This document shows, in pieces, positions 50,226 through 60,290 of a DNA stretch of 64,000 bases (position 1 is the first letter of the stretch; the number at the start of each line of letters is the position of its first letter). The notes under the pieces were generated by a model. That model worked only from the letters and a program-made list of their open reading frames with translations. It did no database searches and was not told where the DNA came from. Origin of the DNA: Desulfallas sp. Bu1-1 (GTDB taxonomy: Bacteria > Bacillota > Desulfotomaculia > Desulfotomaculales > Desulfallaceae); assembly GCF_015594625.1 (NCBI RefSeq), contig NZ_JADNRQ010000017.1, positions 1 to 64,000 of the forward strand, given 5' to 3'. Position numbers and translations under genes: made by a program.

Positions 50226-52352
50226 ATGCCTCGATACTTAAAAACCTACATATACCTGGTCACAATTACTGGCATGGCTGTTCTATCATTTTTCTTGCTG
50301 CGAATAGAAATTTCATTTTTGCCGGCAATACTATCGATTGGCATCATAGCCGGGGTGCTGGAAAAATTTGATATTGAATTACCAAACGGAACTATATTTT
50401 CAGGCTCCACTATCTTCGCTTTCGTGGTAATGGCCGTCTACGGCATTCCAGAAGCGGTAGTAATAGAGATTATCATCTCTTTAGTCAGTATTCCATTGAT
50501 TAAAAGCGAGAGAATTAAATTTTTATATAATACAAGCCAGTATATTATTTGTATTGTTGCCGCAGGGTACGCTTATGTTTGGGTAGGGGGTGTGCCGGGA
50601 GATTTTCACTGGTCTGATATTCCGCGGCTGCTTTTCGCCATTGCGGTTGACAGTTTGCTCAACTTTACATTGCTCTCGGTCATAATCTCCAGGCTAAGTG
50701 AAAGAAAATACTTCGCCACTTGGATTGAAATGGTCCAAGACGGCGTTTTCATATATTTAGTCAGTTCTCTTTTGAGCGTGCGTCTGGCTCTTTCCTATGA
50801 GCCACATGATCAACTGCAGTTCTGGATTGAAGCGCTATTTGTTTTTGTAGCTTTCCTGGCCCTGCGCTATGCTTTTGCCTTATTCATCAACTTGCGGAAA
50901 ACCTACTTAACGACCATGGAATCACTCACTCAATTAACTGAAAACAAACTGTCTATCAGTGGAGGACATGCCACCAGGGTTGGCAGGATAGCCCGCAAGA
51001 TGGCGGAAAAGATGAAACTATCCCAGGATGAAATTGATGCAATTCATTATGCGGCCCTATTGCACGACTTGGGCAAGGCCTACCTGGAGGAAAAAATCTT
51101 TCAAAAGCGAGGGCCGCTTACCCTCGAAGAAGAAAGGGAATATCGCAAACACGCGGAAATTGGTGCAGATATGGTAAAGGAGATAAACGGGTTAGCCAAG
51201 GCCGCCGAGTATATTCGCTACCACCATGAATGCTGGGACGGCACAGGGTTCCCTGCTGGTATATCGGGAGAGCGTATACCGCTGGGAGCCCGGATTATTG
51301 CTGCTGCTGATCAATACGACCACATTTTTTACAAGAAGAAGACCCCAGCTGATTTCGCAGCACTGGCGGGAACCAAACTGGACCCCCAGGTGGTGGAAAT
51401 TGTATTGGGGATTGCTGATTTACAGGAGGAGCCAAGAGAAATGGCCATGCCGGCCACCATTGAAGAGAAACTGATCGAAAACCTCGTGATCAGCGAAGCG
51501 CGTAAAAGGGTTTACCAGTCACAACTGTTGGATAAATTTGGTGCGTCTCTAATCGTACATTATAATAATGGTGAGTTTAGAAATGAGGCAGGAGATTCCA
51601 TCGATATTCCATGCCGGGAGCAAGTAATTACTTTGGTGGAAAAAGCACGCATACAACAGGGCGGAGTGCGGGAAATACTCGAAGAAGCGCAATCTGGTAA
51701 GATATATGATATCTACTGTGTTCCTACTGGCGATGAGGTTAGTGTTATCTTCTTTGATGTGACTGACATACTCGAATATGAGAAAAAACAAGAAGAACGA
51801 GTTCGAAACCTTTATCGTGAAGTGATCTATTCGGTAACACAGGGAAAACTCTTGCTGGTGGAACAAAAGGAAATTGAGCTGTTGAAAACAGGGGTACACA
51901 TATCCAGTCACCCCATCCTTGCGAAAACGGATGTCGCCAACTGCCGCCGGCAGGTGCAGGAGGTACTGGAGTCTCGTCCTCTCCCGCCTAAGGTTAGATA
52001 TAACATATTACTCGGTACTTCCGAAGCGGTTACCAATGTATTGAAACATGCGACAGAGGGACAAATGAGCCTTTATATGGTTGGTGATCTTCTCCGAATT
52101 TTCGTGTCGGATAATGGAAGCGGCATAGACTTATCCGAACTTCCCAGGACAACTCTGATGGCCGGATACTCGACCAAGCACTCTGTGGGATGGGGGTTCA
52201 GTTTACTTCTAAAGACGATGGATCGCATTGTCCTAAGTACCGGTCCCCGAGGTACAACCATCGTGTTAGAGATAAAATTGGTTGATACGCCAGAAAAGGT
52301 AGTTACTAACAATATTACGACACTTAAAGAGGAGAATGTACGTTATGCTTAA
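50226..52352 (+). CDS. Membrane HD-GYP-like/PAS-like/GHKL kinase fusion
   Basis: The 708-residue protein joins in one chain what operon 1 encodes as two. Residues 1-225 hold about seven hydrophobic segments (MASE-like sensor). An HD-GYP-like domain follows: His280-Asp281 in AALLHDLGK, FQKRGPLTLEEEREYRKHAE, HHECWDGTGFPAGI and IPLGARIIAAADQYD. Then comes a PAS-like region (SLIVHYNNGEFRNEAGDSID), the element YSVTQGKLLLVEQKEIELL and a GHKL ATPase (GTSEAVTNVLKHA, DNGSGIDL, YSTKHSVGWGFSLLL). It should phosphorylate STAS proteins; c-di-GMP hydrolysis is possible but unproven. AAGGAGG precedes the ATG. Confidence 0.88.
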   Translation: MPRYLKTYIYLVTITGMAVLSFFLLRIEISFLPAILSIGIIAGVLEKFDIELPNGTIFSGSTIFAFVVMAVYGIPEAVVIEIIISLVSIPLIKSERIKFLYNTSQYIICIVAAGYAYVWVGGVPGDFHWSDIPRLLFAIAVDSLLNFTLLSVIISRLSERKYFATWIEMVQDGVFIYLVSSLLSVRLALSYEPHDQLQFWIEALFVFVAFLALRYAFALFINLRKTYLTTMESLTQLTENKLSISGGHATRVGRIARKMAEKMKLSQDEIDAIHYAALLHDLGKAYLEEKIFQKRGPLTLEEEREYRKHAEIGADMVKEINGLAKAAEYIRYHHECWDGTGFPAGISGERIPLGARIIAAADQYDHIFYKKKTPADFAALAGTKLDPQVVEIVLGIADLQEEPREMAMPATIEEKLIENLVISEARKRVYQSQLLDKFGASLIVHYNNGEFRNEAGDSIDIPCREQVITLVEKARIQQGGVREILEEAQSGKIYDIYCVPTGDEVSVIFFDVTDILEYEKKQEERVRNLYREVIYSVTQGKLLLVEQKEIELLKTGVHISSHPILAKTDVANCRRQVQEVLESRPLPPKVRYNILLGTSEAVTNVLKHATEGQMSLYMVGDLLRIFVSDNGSGIDLSELPRTTLMAGYSTKHSVGWGFSLLLKTMDRIVLSTGPRGTTIVLEIKLVDTPEKVVTNNITTLKEENVRYA

Positions 52353-52659
52353 CGTAAAATCCCGTTTGGAAGGAAAGACTGTAAGGCTCAGTTTAGAAGG
52401 CGTATTGGACATCTCCACCGTGGATACTTTTAACAGTCAAACGGAACAACTTTCCGGTATCTCTGAATTGGTCCTTGACATGGCCGGGCTTGAATTCATC
52501 GATTCAAGCGGGATTGGTGCCATTCTTCAAGTCGTTCGCCTGTCACAGGAACGGGGTTTTACTGTCAACCTCGAAAATGCCAATGAGAATATATCTGAAC
52601 TTCTTAACACGGTGGGATTGTTTCAAATCATTGAGGCCTTGCAGAAAGGGGCTAATTAA
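52345..52659 (+). CDS. STAS anti-anti-sigma-type antagonist (4)
   Basis: The 104-residue STAS protein (LSLEGVLDISTVDTFNSQTE; GLEFIDSSGIGAILQVV) has the DSSG motif near residue 56. Its start overlaps the kinase fusion by eight bases, and GAGGAG lies ten bases upstream of ATG 52345; an ATG at 52336 is too close to that site. It sits one base before the phosphatase gene. Likely the direct substrate of the fusion kinase. Confidence 0.9.
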   Translation: MLNVKSRLEGKTVRLSLEGVLDISTVDTFNSQTEQLSGISELVLDMAGLEFIDSSGIGAILQVVRLSQERGFTVNLENANENISELLNTVGLFQIIEALQKGAN

Positions 52660-52660
52660 G

Positions 52661-54079
52661 ATGGGAGCTTCAGGTCGCGCAAGGTACATGAGTGTGTTGT
52701 TAGCGGTTGGCGGATTGTTCGGAGCCTCCACGATTATTTTCAGTTGGCAGGAAACCTGGATGTATTTATTGTTATACTTAACTGGCCTGCTTTTAACGGG
52801 GTGGTTTTTTAAAATTGAAATAGTTCAGGGATTATCATTACTTCCTGTTCTCGCCGGGATTATGGCTTTGCATTATCCGGTTGTTCAAGCCTCATTTATC
52901 ATGCTGGCCGTTGCCGTTACACAGATCATTCTCCACCCTAAGGAGACTTGGCGTCATCGGTTTTTTTGGTTTAAATGGGTGTTTTTGATCATCGTTATGG
53001 GAATGATTAATTTATTAACTGGCAGTATACCATATGGCAGTCTTACGTTTTATACCGGCGTAATCGCCTCGGTGGCTTCTTTGTACGGAACATTGTTGCT
53101 CAGCAGCTATATGGTTAACAAGAAAGGAATTGAATGGAAGAATAGCGGGATATGTTACGTATCTTTGCTTTTCCTTGGTGTGATGTTGGTTTCTTTTTAC
53201 CGGATGGCGCCGTTTTTGATACTGGCCTGTTTATGTATTTTTTCTGTCAGCCTTCATGTGATAACAAGGGGGATGCAGGAATTACAGAAGCGGTCTAATC
53301 AATTAGCCCATGCGGAGAATACCTTAAGAAGAGAAATACAGTTAGCCCAGCAAATTCAAAGCAAATTATTAAATACAAGAGCCCCGGAATTCGTGGGTGG
53401 ACAGGTTGCGGGCACATCGATTGCTGCTCGCTCGATCGGGGGGGATTATTACGATTTCTGTATACTAAAGAACGGAAAACTCCGGATCGTGATTGGGGAT
53501 GTGATGGGTAAGGGAATTCCAGCAGCTATGTTGATGTTGTTAACAAGAAGTGCGTTTCGAAACGCGGCGGAAAAAGGGAGAGGTCCGGGAGAAACGCTAA
53601 CGATCATGAACCGCATCTTGTACGATGACTTCAAGGCACTGGGTTCGTTTGTCACTGTTTTTTGCGCTGATTACGATCCGCAGTCAAAAATCCTTACTTA
53701 TGCTAATGCCGGGCACAATCCTACTCTGATTGTAAAAGGGAAGACGAGAAGCTGTGAACCACTACCGGGGAAGGGAATCATGTTGGGAGGGATGCCTCAT
53801 CAACTGTACGAGGAACATTCAATTCAATTGAATAATGCTGATTACGTGTTTTTTTACACGGATGGGATTGTAGAAGCACGAAATGAAAGGGGGGAGGCTT
53901 TCCGCTTGGAGCGCCTGCGGCAAATTCTGGTCCAGTATACGGACAGCCCGGCAATGGAGATAGAAAATCATGTCCTCCAAAGGGTCACGGACTTTACGAA
54001 AAATTTACCGCAGAAGGACGATATCACAATGGTAGTACTGAAAGTGGCTGATGAACATAATCGCCAGGCTGCCATTTAA
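52661..54079 (+). CDS. Membrane-anchored PP2C-type (SpoIIE/RsbU-like) phosphatase
   Basis: The 472-residue protein has an N-terminal half with seven or eight hydrophobic segments (residues 8-205), a coiled-coil linker (ELQKRSNQLAHAENTLRREI) and a C-terminal SpoIIE-type phosphatase with intact motifs: GGDYYDF, GDVMGKGIPAAM, NAGHNPTLIV, FYTDGIVEAR and PQKDDITMVVLK. The membrane part resembles SpoIIE in layout but I see no specific homology. It should dephosphorylate the STAS proteins of operon 2. Last gene of the operon. Confidence 0.9.
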   Translation: MGASGRARYMSVLLAVGGLFGASTIIFSWQETWMYLLLYLTGLLLTGWFFKIEIVQGLSLLPVLAGIMALHYPVVQASFIMLAVAVTQIILHPKETWRHRFFWFKWVFLIIVMGMINLLTGSIPYGSLTFYTGVIASVASLYGTLLLSSYMVNKKGIEWKNSGICYVSLLFLGVMLVSFYRMAPFLILACLCIFSVSLHVITRGMQELQKRSNQLAHAENTLRREIQLAQQIQSKLLNTRAPEFVGGQVAGTSIAARSIGGDYYDFCILKNGKLRIVIGDVMGKGIPAAMLMLLTRSAFRNAAEKGRGPGETLTIMNRILYDDFKALGSFVTVFCADYDPQSKILTYANAGHNPTLIVKGKTRSCEPLPGKGIMLGGMPHQLYEEHSIQLNNADYVFFYTDGIVEARNERGEAFRLERLRQILVQYTDSPAMEIENHVLQRVTDFTKNLPQKDDITMVVLKVADEHNRQAAI

Positions 54080-54340
54080 CGTAAATTCTGTCAAGCTTGG
54101 CGGAGCTGGGTAGTGCGCCAACGATCCCATCGGGGGCTTCCTCCCAGTTTGACGCAAGGGTGGGAAGTCAAGGCCTAAGAATACAATATTGCTCCCTCAT
54201 TCATTTATCCTGCAAACAGAATTCTTAAAACGTTGAACGTTTTGAGCGCTGGAGAAAACTTTTGTGTTCCGGCGATGTTGAATCATACCCTTTCTATTCC
54301 TCCACAGCGCCCAGCCGGCCAGGGCTGGGATTCCCCAATG

Positions 54341-55318
54341 CTAAACCAAGTGGCAGGCAACCTGATGCCCTCCACCCATGTTCCTCAGGGTTGGTTCTTG
54401 CTCCTGGCAAACAGCCTTTGCCCTGGGGCACCGGGCGCGGAAACGACAGCCGCCGGGTGGGTCGATAGGACTGGGTGCATCTCCCTCCAGAATAATTCGC
54501 TGACGGCCTTTGGCCACCTGCGGGTCGGGAACCGGGACAGCGGACAGCAGCGCTTGGGAATACGGGTGTAACGGGTGCCGGTATAACTCCCGGCTCTCTG
54601 ACAGCTCCACTATCTTTCCCATGTACATCACCGCCACCCGGTCGCTGATGTGCTTAACCATCGCCAGGTCATGGGCGATAAAAAGGTAGGTGAGCCCAAG
54701 GTTGTCCTGCAGCTCCTCCAGCATGTTGACGATCTGGGCCTGGATGGAGACATCCAGGGCGGAAATGGGTTCGTCGCAGATAATGAATTCAGGCTCCACC
54801 GCCAGCGCCCTGGCTATGCCGATACGCTGCCTTTGGCCGCCGCTAAACTCGTGGGGGAAGCGGGCAGCGTGTTCAGGGTTCAACCCCACCAGCCGCAGCA
54901 GTTCGTGAATCCTTTCCTTGCGATCATCCCCCCTGACCAGACCGTGGATGTCCAGGGGCTCGCCGATAATATCGCTGACAGTCATGCGGGGGTTAAGAGA
55001 GGCGTACGGGTCCTGGAAAATGATTTGCATTTTCCGCCGGATACGCTGCATTTCTCCCCGGTTGTAGGCGAAAATATTTTGTCCCCTGTAAAAAACCTTG
55101 CCGGCGGTAGGTTCGTAGAGGCGGAGCAGGGTCCGGCCCAGCGTGGTTTTACCGCATCCACTCTCTCCCACCAGGCCGAGGGTTTCTCCGCGGGCAATGC
55201 TGAAGCTGACGTCGTCTACCGCCTTCAACACCGGCCGCTGCCGCTTGACGAACCCCATGGACATGTTAAAGTACTTTTTCAGATTTCTCACATCGACCAG
55301 CACTTCACCCTGCTTCAC
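54341..55318 (-). CDS. oppF: Oligopeptide ABC transporter ATP-binding protein (OppF/DppF)
   Basis: The 325-residue ATPase has Walker [10 protein letters not shown], signature [14 protein letters not shown], Walker [13 protein letters not shown] and the C-terminal oligopeptide domain with the Cys cluster [19 protein letters not shown], which holds a [4Fe-4S] cluster in related proteins. Start GTG 55318 has GGAGGTGAT upstream and overlaps oppD by four bases. Last gene of the five-gene peptide importer operon. The 54080-54340 gap after it, towards operon 2, holds only a CTTCC/GGAAG hairpin and no gene. Confidence 0.93.
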   Translation of the reverse strand: MKQGEVLVDVRNLKKYFNMSMGFVKRQRPVLKAVDDVSFSIARGETLGLVGESGCGKTTLGRTLLRLYEPTAGKVFYRGQNIFAYNRGEMQRIRRKMQIIFQDPYASLNPRMTVSDIIGEPLDIHGLVRGDDRKERIHELLRLVGLNPEHAARFPHEFSGGQRQRIGIARALAVEPEFIICDEPISALDVSIQAQIVNMLEELQDNLGLTYLFIAHDLAMVKHISDRVAVMYMGKIVELSESRELYRHPLHPYSQALLSAVPVPDPQVAKGRQRIILEGDAPSPIDPPGGCRFRARCPRAKAVCQEQEPTLRNMGGGHQVACHLV

Positions 55319-56331
55319 GATATCACCTCCAAACCGGCGGCCGCCCCAACGCCTGCAGTATGTGGATGCAACAGCCAACAGGAGGCCTGATGGCCGTCCT
55401 CTACCGGAAAAGCTGGGGGCTCATGTTCCAAGCACACCCGCATGGCGTGGTTGCACCGGGGCGCGAAGGCACAACCCGCAGGGGGCTTGATCAGGTCGGG
55501 GGGCTGTCCCAGGATAGGCACCAGCCGGCGCTTGCTCTCCGCATCCAGCCTGGGCACCGACTTGAGAAGACCCCAGGTGTATGGATGTTGGGGACGGTAA
55601 TAGATGTCTTCCACCTTGCCGCTTTCCACCACCCGGCCGGCATACATCACCAGCACCCGGTGACAGAGGCCGGCCACGATGCCCAGGTCGTGGGTAATCA
55701 GGATAATGGCCGTGTCCAACCTGGATTGCATGCTTTTCATTAACTCCAGGATCTGGGCCTGAATGGTCACGTCCAGGGCGGTAGTGGGCTCATCGGCGAT
55801 TAATAATTTGGGTTCGCAGGAAAGGGCCATGGCGATTATGGCCCTCTGGCGCATACCGCCACTAAATTCGTGAGGATACTGACTGTAACACCGCTCAGGG
55901 TTGGGCAACCCGACTAACCGCAGCATTTCCAGCGCCCGTTCCCGCGCCTGCGCCGCGTCCACTTTCTGGTGCAGGCGCACCACCTCGGCAATCTGGTTGC
56001 CCACGGTCATAGTGGGGTTTAGAGATGTCATGGGATCCTGGAAGATCATGCTGATGTCTTTACCCCGCACCCGCTGCATCCCTTTCTCCGGTTGATTCAC
56101 CAGATCCTGACCGGCAAAATTGACGGAGCCATCCATGATCCGGCCCGGCGGGGTGGGGATGAGGCGCATGATGGTTTGCGCGGTCACACTTTTACCGCAA
56201 CCCGACTCGCCCACGATGGCCAGCGACTCCCCCTTGTCCAGGGTGAAACTCACTCCGCGCACCGCCTGCACTTCTCCTGCGTGAATAAAGAAGGAAACCT
56301 TCAGATCCTTTACTTCTAACAGCGCTGCCAC
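55315..56331 (-). CDS. oppD: Oligopeptide ABC transporter ATP-binding protein (OppD/DppD)
   Basis: The 338-residue ATPase has Walker [10 protein letters not shown], signature [15 protein letters not shown], Walker [13 protein letters not shown] and the OppD-type C-terminal domain with [19 protein letters not shown]. The [17 protein letters not shown] stretch is typical. The start is GTG with GGAGG upstream. It partners OppF; both ATPases drive the OppBC channel. Confidence 0.94.
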   Translation of the reverse strand: MAALLEVKDLKVSFFIHAGEVQAVRGVSFTLDKGESLAIVGESGCGKSVTAQTIMRLIPTPPGRIMDGSVNFAGQDLVNQPEKGMQRVRGKDISMIFQDPMTSLNPTMTVGNQIAEVVRLHQKVDAAQARERALEMLRLVGLPNPERCYSQYPHEFSGGMRQRAIIAMALSCEPKLLIADEPTTALDVTIQAQILELMKSMQSRLDTAIILITHDLGIVAGLCHRVLVMYAGRVVESGKVEDIYYRPQHPYTWGLLKSVPRLDAESKRRLVPILGQPPDLIKPPAGCAFAPRCNHAMRVCLEHEPPAFPVEDGHQASCWLLHPHTAGVGAAAGLEVIS

Positions 56332-56342
56332 CAGAACACCTC

Positions 56343-57263
56343 CTACTTCCTTAGCTGCGGGTCCAGGGCGTCGCGCAACCCGTCGCCGAAAATGTTAAAG
56401 GCCAGGATGGTCAAGCTGATGAAGAAAGCCGGGAAGAACAATTGAAAAGGGTACTGGCGAATGCTGGCAATACCGTCGCTAATCAGTGAGCCCCAACTGG
56501 CAATGGGCGCGGAAACGCCCAGCCCCAGGAAGCTCAACCAAGCTTCCGCAAAAATGGCTTCGGGAATGGCCAGCGTGGTGTACACCAGGATGGGGCCCAT
56601 GCTGTTTGGGATCAGGTGGCGGAATATGATGCGCCATGGGCTGGCTCCCAACGCGCGGGCTGCCAGCACGTACTCCTGCTCTTTAAGAGAGAGCACCTGG
56701 CCGCGGACCAGGCGGGCTATCGGTAACCAGTAAACCGCCCCCAGGGCAATCAGGATTGTTTTCAATCCTGGTTCCATCAGGACCATCAACAATACAACAT
56801 AAAGCAAGAAAGGTACGGCATAAAGGACTTCTACCACCCGCATCATGATCTCGTCCACCCAGCCCCCTAGGTAGCCGGAGATACCCCCATAGGTAACACC
56901 GATCAAAAACTGTACCAAGGCGGTAACAAAACCGATCAAGAGCGAGATCCTTGCCCCGTACCATACCCGGGTAAACAGGTCGCGGCCCAGGTCGTCAGTA
57001 CCAAACCAGTGGGTGGCGTCGGGGAGCCGGTTAGTGCCTTCGGCGGTTAGTTGCTGGGCATCATAAGTATAGGGTGAGATCCAAGGGCCGATAATGGCCA
57101 TGACGGTCAGCAGGATGATAATAACCAGCCCGGCCATGGCGCCCTTGTTCTGCTTTAAACGGCGCCATGCGTCCTGCCAATAGGTGGTGCTGGGCCGGAC
57201 GATGGCCTCAGCATCCTCGCGCCCTTGGGCTATGGGTTGAAACAAGTCACGGGATATCTCCAT
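56343..57263 (-). CDS. oppC: Oligopeptide ABC transporter permease (OppC/DppC)
   Basis: The 306-residue permease has an N-terminal cytoplasmic stretch, the OppC_N segment WRRLKQNKGAMAGLVIIILL, TDDLGRDLFTRVWYGARISL and the EAA coupling loop (ARALGASPWRIIFRHLIPN). Six hydrophobic segments. AGGAG precedes the ATG. Second membrane subunit of the peptide importer. Confidence 0.94.
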   Translation of the reverse strand: MEISRDLFQPIAQGREDAEAIVRPSTTYWQDAWRRLKQNKGAMAGLVIIILLTVMAIIGPWISPYTYDAQQLTAEGTNRLPDATHWFGTDDLGRDLFTRVWYGARISLLIGFVTALVQFLIGVTYGGISGYLGGWVDEIMMRVVEVLYAVPFLLYVVLLMVLMEPGLKTILIALGAVYWLPIARLVRGQVLSLKEQEYVLAARALGASPWRIIFRHLIPNSMGPILVYTTLAIPEAIFAEAWLSFLGLGVSAPIASWGSLISDGIASIRQYPFQLFFPAFFISLTILAFNIFGDGLRDALDPQLRK

Positions 57264-57270
57264 CAGGCCA

Positions 57271-58200
57271 TCACTCCTTCCTGTCCACCAGCTTGATGCG
57301 GGGATCGATGATCACGTAAGCTAAGTCCACCAGCAGGTTCATGGCTATCAGAAAGAGGCTGTAAAAAACCGTCGTCCCCATGATGACGGTGTAATCCCGG
57401 TTTGCGATACTGAGCACAAACCACCGCCCCAGTCCCGGAACGGCGAAAATGGATTCGATGATAAAGCTGCCGGTAAAGACCCCGGCGATCAGCGGACCCA
57501 GGTAAGTTACTACCGGCAGGATGGCGTTACGCAGTACGTGGCGGTAAATGATGACCCGCTCGGAAAGCCCCTTGGCGCGGGCGGTTTTAATGTAATCCTG
57601 CTGCAGTACCTCCAGCATGCTGGATCGCATCAGCCGGGCGATCATGGCGGTAGGCAAGGCTGAAAGCGCAAGAGCAGGCATTACGATGTTTTTCCAGCTG
57701 CCCCATAAGGCCGGGGGCAGCACTTGCCACCGGTAGGCCAGAAAATACTGTAATAAGCCGGCCATCACAAAACTGGGGACCGAAAACCCCAAGGTGGCCA
57801 GCACCATGGTGCCATAGTCTTGGAAGTGGTTTTGTTTTAAAGCCGACATCACCCCTGCCAGGAGGCCCACGCCCAGGGCCAGCCCCACCGCCATGGCGCC
57901 AACGGCGGCGGAAACAGGAAACCCATCCCTGATAATATCATTGACGGTTCTGTTTGGATACTTAAATGAAGGGCCAAAATCCCACCGGGCGGTACGGCCC
58001 AGGTAATCCACGTACTGTTTCCACAGCGGATCGTTCAAATGGTATTTTTCGTTGATGGCCGCTAAAATGTTGGGAGGCAACGACTTTTCGCTGGCGAAGG
58101 GGCCGCCGGGGATCGCCTTCATGATAAAAAAGGTTAACGTGACCACAAAGAATAACGAGACCAGCGCCATGGCCAGCCGCCGCACCATAAAACGAACCAT
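57271..58200 (-). CDS. oppB: Oligopeptide ABC transporter permease (OppB/DppB)
   Basis: The 309-residue permease starts with FMVRRLAMALVSLFFVVTLTFFIM, has the periplasmic loop found in OppB (EKYHLNDPLWKQYVDYLG) and the EAA motif KTARAKGLSERVIIYRHVLRN. Of several in-frame Met codons I use ATG 58200, with GGGGG upstream; 58212 lies within that site. It follows the oppA gene and precedes oppC. Confidence 0.92.
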   Translation of the reverse strand: MVRFMVRRLAMALVSLFFVVTLTFFIMKAIPGGPFASEKSLPPNILAAINEKYHLNDPLWKQYVDYLGRTARWDFGPSFKYPNRTVNDIIRDGFPVSAAVGAMAVGLALGVGLLAGVMSALKQNHFQDYGTMVLATLGFSVPSFVMAGLLQYFLAYRWQVLPPALWGSWKNIVMPALALSALPTAMIARLMRSSMLEVLQQDYIKTARAKGLSERVIIYRHVLRNAILPVVTYLGPLIAGVFTGSFIIESIFAVPGLGRWFVLSIANRDYTVIMGTTVFYSLFLIAMNLLVDLAYVIIDPRIKLVDRKE

Positions 58201-58329
58201 GGGACGGCACATCCCCCTTTCCCGTTACCGGGTTTGGCGTTGAATTATGTGAACTCCTTTGAGCGAAAGAAAAGGGCATACATAAGGACATGTACACCCC
58301 CTCCACATATTAGCTGTTAAACTGTCGCG

Positions 58330-59973
58330 TTATTTCTTTCCCTCGACGTCCGCCCACTTGAACTCCTGGTAGCCGCCGAAGGGCGGGACGAATACTCCTT
58401 TGACCCACGGTTTGTACATGGTGACGTTGACGTAGAAGTAAATCGGGATCACCGGCATTTCATCCATCAAGATCCTTTCGGCTTCATGCATGTTTTTGAT
58501 ACGGATGTTCTGGTCGTTGGTGTTCTTGGCCCCGGCGATTAAGCGGTCGTACTCCTTGTTGCTCCAGAAGGAGTGGTTGTTACCGCCGCCGGTTACGTGC
58601 ACGTCCATGAAGGTCATGGCATCGTTGTAGTCCGGCATCCAGCCGCCCCGGGCCACCATGAAGTTGCCGGCGTCGAGGGCATCCAGGTAAACCTGCCACT
58701 CCTGGGCCGCCAGTTTGACCTTGATACCCAAGTTATCCTTCCACATCTGGGCAATGGCCTCGGCGATCTTCTGGTGGTTAGGGCTATTGTTATACAGGAT
58801 CTCGATCTCGGGCATACCCTTACCGTCGGGGTAACCGGCCTCGGCCAGCAGTTTTTTGGCCTTGTTCACGTCTTCCTTAATCAGCGCCCCGCCCGCTTCC
58901 CTGAAGTCCTTGTCGGGAGTCAGGTCCGGGAAGCCAAATGGCACATAACCAGTAGCCGGCTTCTGCCCGGCCCGGGTGACGTTCTCCACGATGGCCTTGC
59001 GGTCGATGACCATGCTCAACGCCTGGCGGACCTTCACGTTATCTAGGGGCTTTTTCTTGGTGTTGAGGATGTAGTAGTAGGTGCTGGGATCCGGCAGCGC
59101 CACGGCGGTCCCGTCCGCCAGCAGCCGCTTGACGTCCTTCACGGGCGCATCTTCGGCGACATCGATCTGGCCGCTCTCGAACATGGTCAGCATGGTATTG
59201 ACGTCTTCCACCAAGATAATGGTCAGTTTATCCAGCTTGACGTTTGCCGCGTCCCAGTAATCCGGGTTCTTGACCAGTTCCAGCTTCTGCTGGTGTTCCC
59301 AGGCCGCCAGCTTGAAGGGGCCGTTGCCCACATAGGTTTCCGGCCTGGTATGCCATTCCTTGTTGGCTTCCGCCACCTTCTTGTTGACCGGGAACAGGTT
59401 GGAGCAAGCGGTCAGATCCAGGAAGTACGGGGTGGGAGCCTCCAACTCCACCTCCAGGGTGTAGTCGTCGGTGGCTTTGACGCCCACCTGATCGGCGGTA
59501 ACTTCACCGTTGTTGAACTTCTCGCCGTTCTTGATGCAGTAAGCCAGGTAGGCGTAATCGGCTGCCGTGTTCTTGTCCAGCAGGTACTTCCATGCATACT
59601 CAAAATCGTGGGCGGTCACCGGGTCACCGTTGGTCCACTTCATACCTTTACGGATGGTAAATATGTACTTCTTGCCGTCCGGGGAGATGTCCACTTTTTC
59701 CGCCGCTCCGGGAACCAGTTTCCTGTCAGCATTGTAGCGGTACAAGCCTTCCATCAGGGCCATCAGGACCGTTCCCTCGGGGGCGCCGATCTGCATGGCG
59801 GGTTCCAGGGTTTCCGGTTCGGCGCCCAGGTTGTAGACAATCGCTTTTTCAGGCGCCTTGGTACTCGAGCCGCTGTCAGCGGGTTGCGGTTTTTGTCCGC
59901 CGCAACCTGCCAGGGCTACCGTCACCAACAAAACCAGTGCCAGCAACAGGACCCAGCTCTTGTTCCTCAACAA
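58330..59973 (-). CDS. oppA: Peptide ABC transporter substrate-binding lipoprotein (OppA/DppA, family 5)
   Basis: The 547-residue lipoprotein binds oligopeptides for the OppBCDF importer. The signal sequence SWVLLLALVLLVTVALAGC ends in the lipobox Cys, then a Ser/Pro-rich linker. The family-5 landmarks follow: NLGAEPETLEPAMQ, AMKWTNGDP-type motif as RKGMKWTNGDPVTAHDFEYAW near 110, NGPFKL near 225 and KVRQALSMVIDRKAIV near 325. The start is TTG with AAGGAGG upstream. First and largest gene of the operon oppABCDF. Confidence 0.94.
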   Translation of the reverse strand: MLRNKSWVLLLALVLLVTVALAGCGGQKPQPADSGSSTKAPEKAIVYNLGAEPETLEPAMQIGAPEGTVLMALMEGLYRYNADRKLVPGAAEKVDISPDGKKYIFTIRKGMKWTNGDPVTAHDFEYAWKYLLDKNTAADYAYLAYCIKNGEKFNNGEVTADQVGVKATDDYTLEVELEAPTPYFLDLTACSNLFPVNKKVAEANKEWHTRPETYVGNGPFKLAAWEHQQKLELVKNPDYWDAANVKLDKLTIILVEDVNTMLTMFESGQIDVAEDAPVKDVKRLLADGTAVALPDPSTYYYILNTKKKPLDNVKVRQALSMVIDRKAIVENVTRAGQKPATGYVPFGFPDLTPDKDFREAGGALIKEDVNKAKKLLAEAGYPDGKGMPEIEILYNNSPNHQKIAEAIAQMWKDNLGIKVKLAAQEWQVYLDALDAGNFMVARGGWMPDYNDAMTFMDVHVTGGGNNHSFWSNKEYDRLIAGAKNTNDQNIRIKNMHEAERILMDEMPVIPIYFYVNVTMYKPWVKGVFVPPFGGYQEFKWADVEGKK

Positions 59974-60290
59974 TCTTTGTAAACCTCCTTCGTTTTTTGG
60001 GGCCCTTTATGGCCCAATAAGACTTGGAAACATCACCCTGAGACAAACTGCCGCCGTCCGCGGTACAGGTAATAATTTGTCCGAAAAGGGGGTAACCAAA
60101 GTAAATTATATCTTACAACCAGTTAATGGGTCAATGGGTCAATTGTGACGTCCTCAATTGGTTCATAAATCGATCGTACATCATAAAATGGTAATTATGC
60201 AGCTTTTTCATCCAACTTTCGTATGCCAAAAGTATCAACTTACCAAATAAATACTCATAAAAGTTCTTACGGTCGTTCTTGGTTGGGAGT

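Noticed and set aside
54080-54340. Possible small RNA or insertion-sequence end between operon 2 and oppF
   Set aside because: Only short hairpins are visible, with no promoter-terminator pair or known IS end.
54233-54571. 112-codon plus-strand frame overlapping the oppF gene
   Set aside because: It lies mostly antisense to a well-supported ATPase gene and has no recognisable domain.
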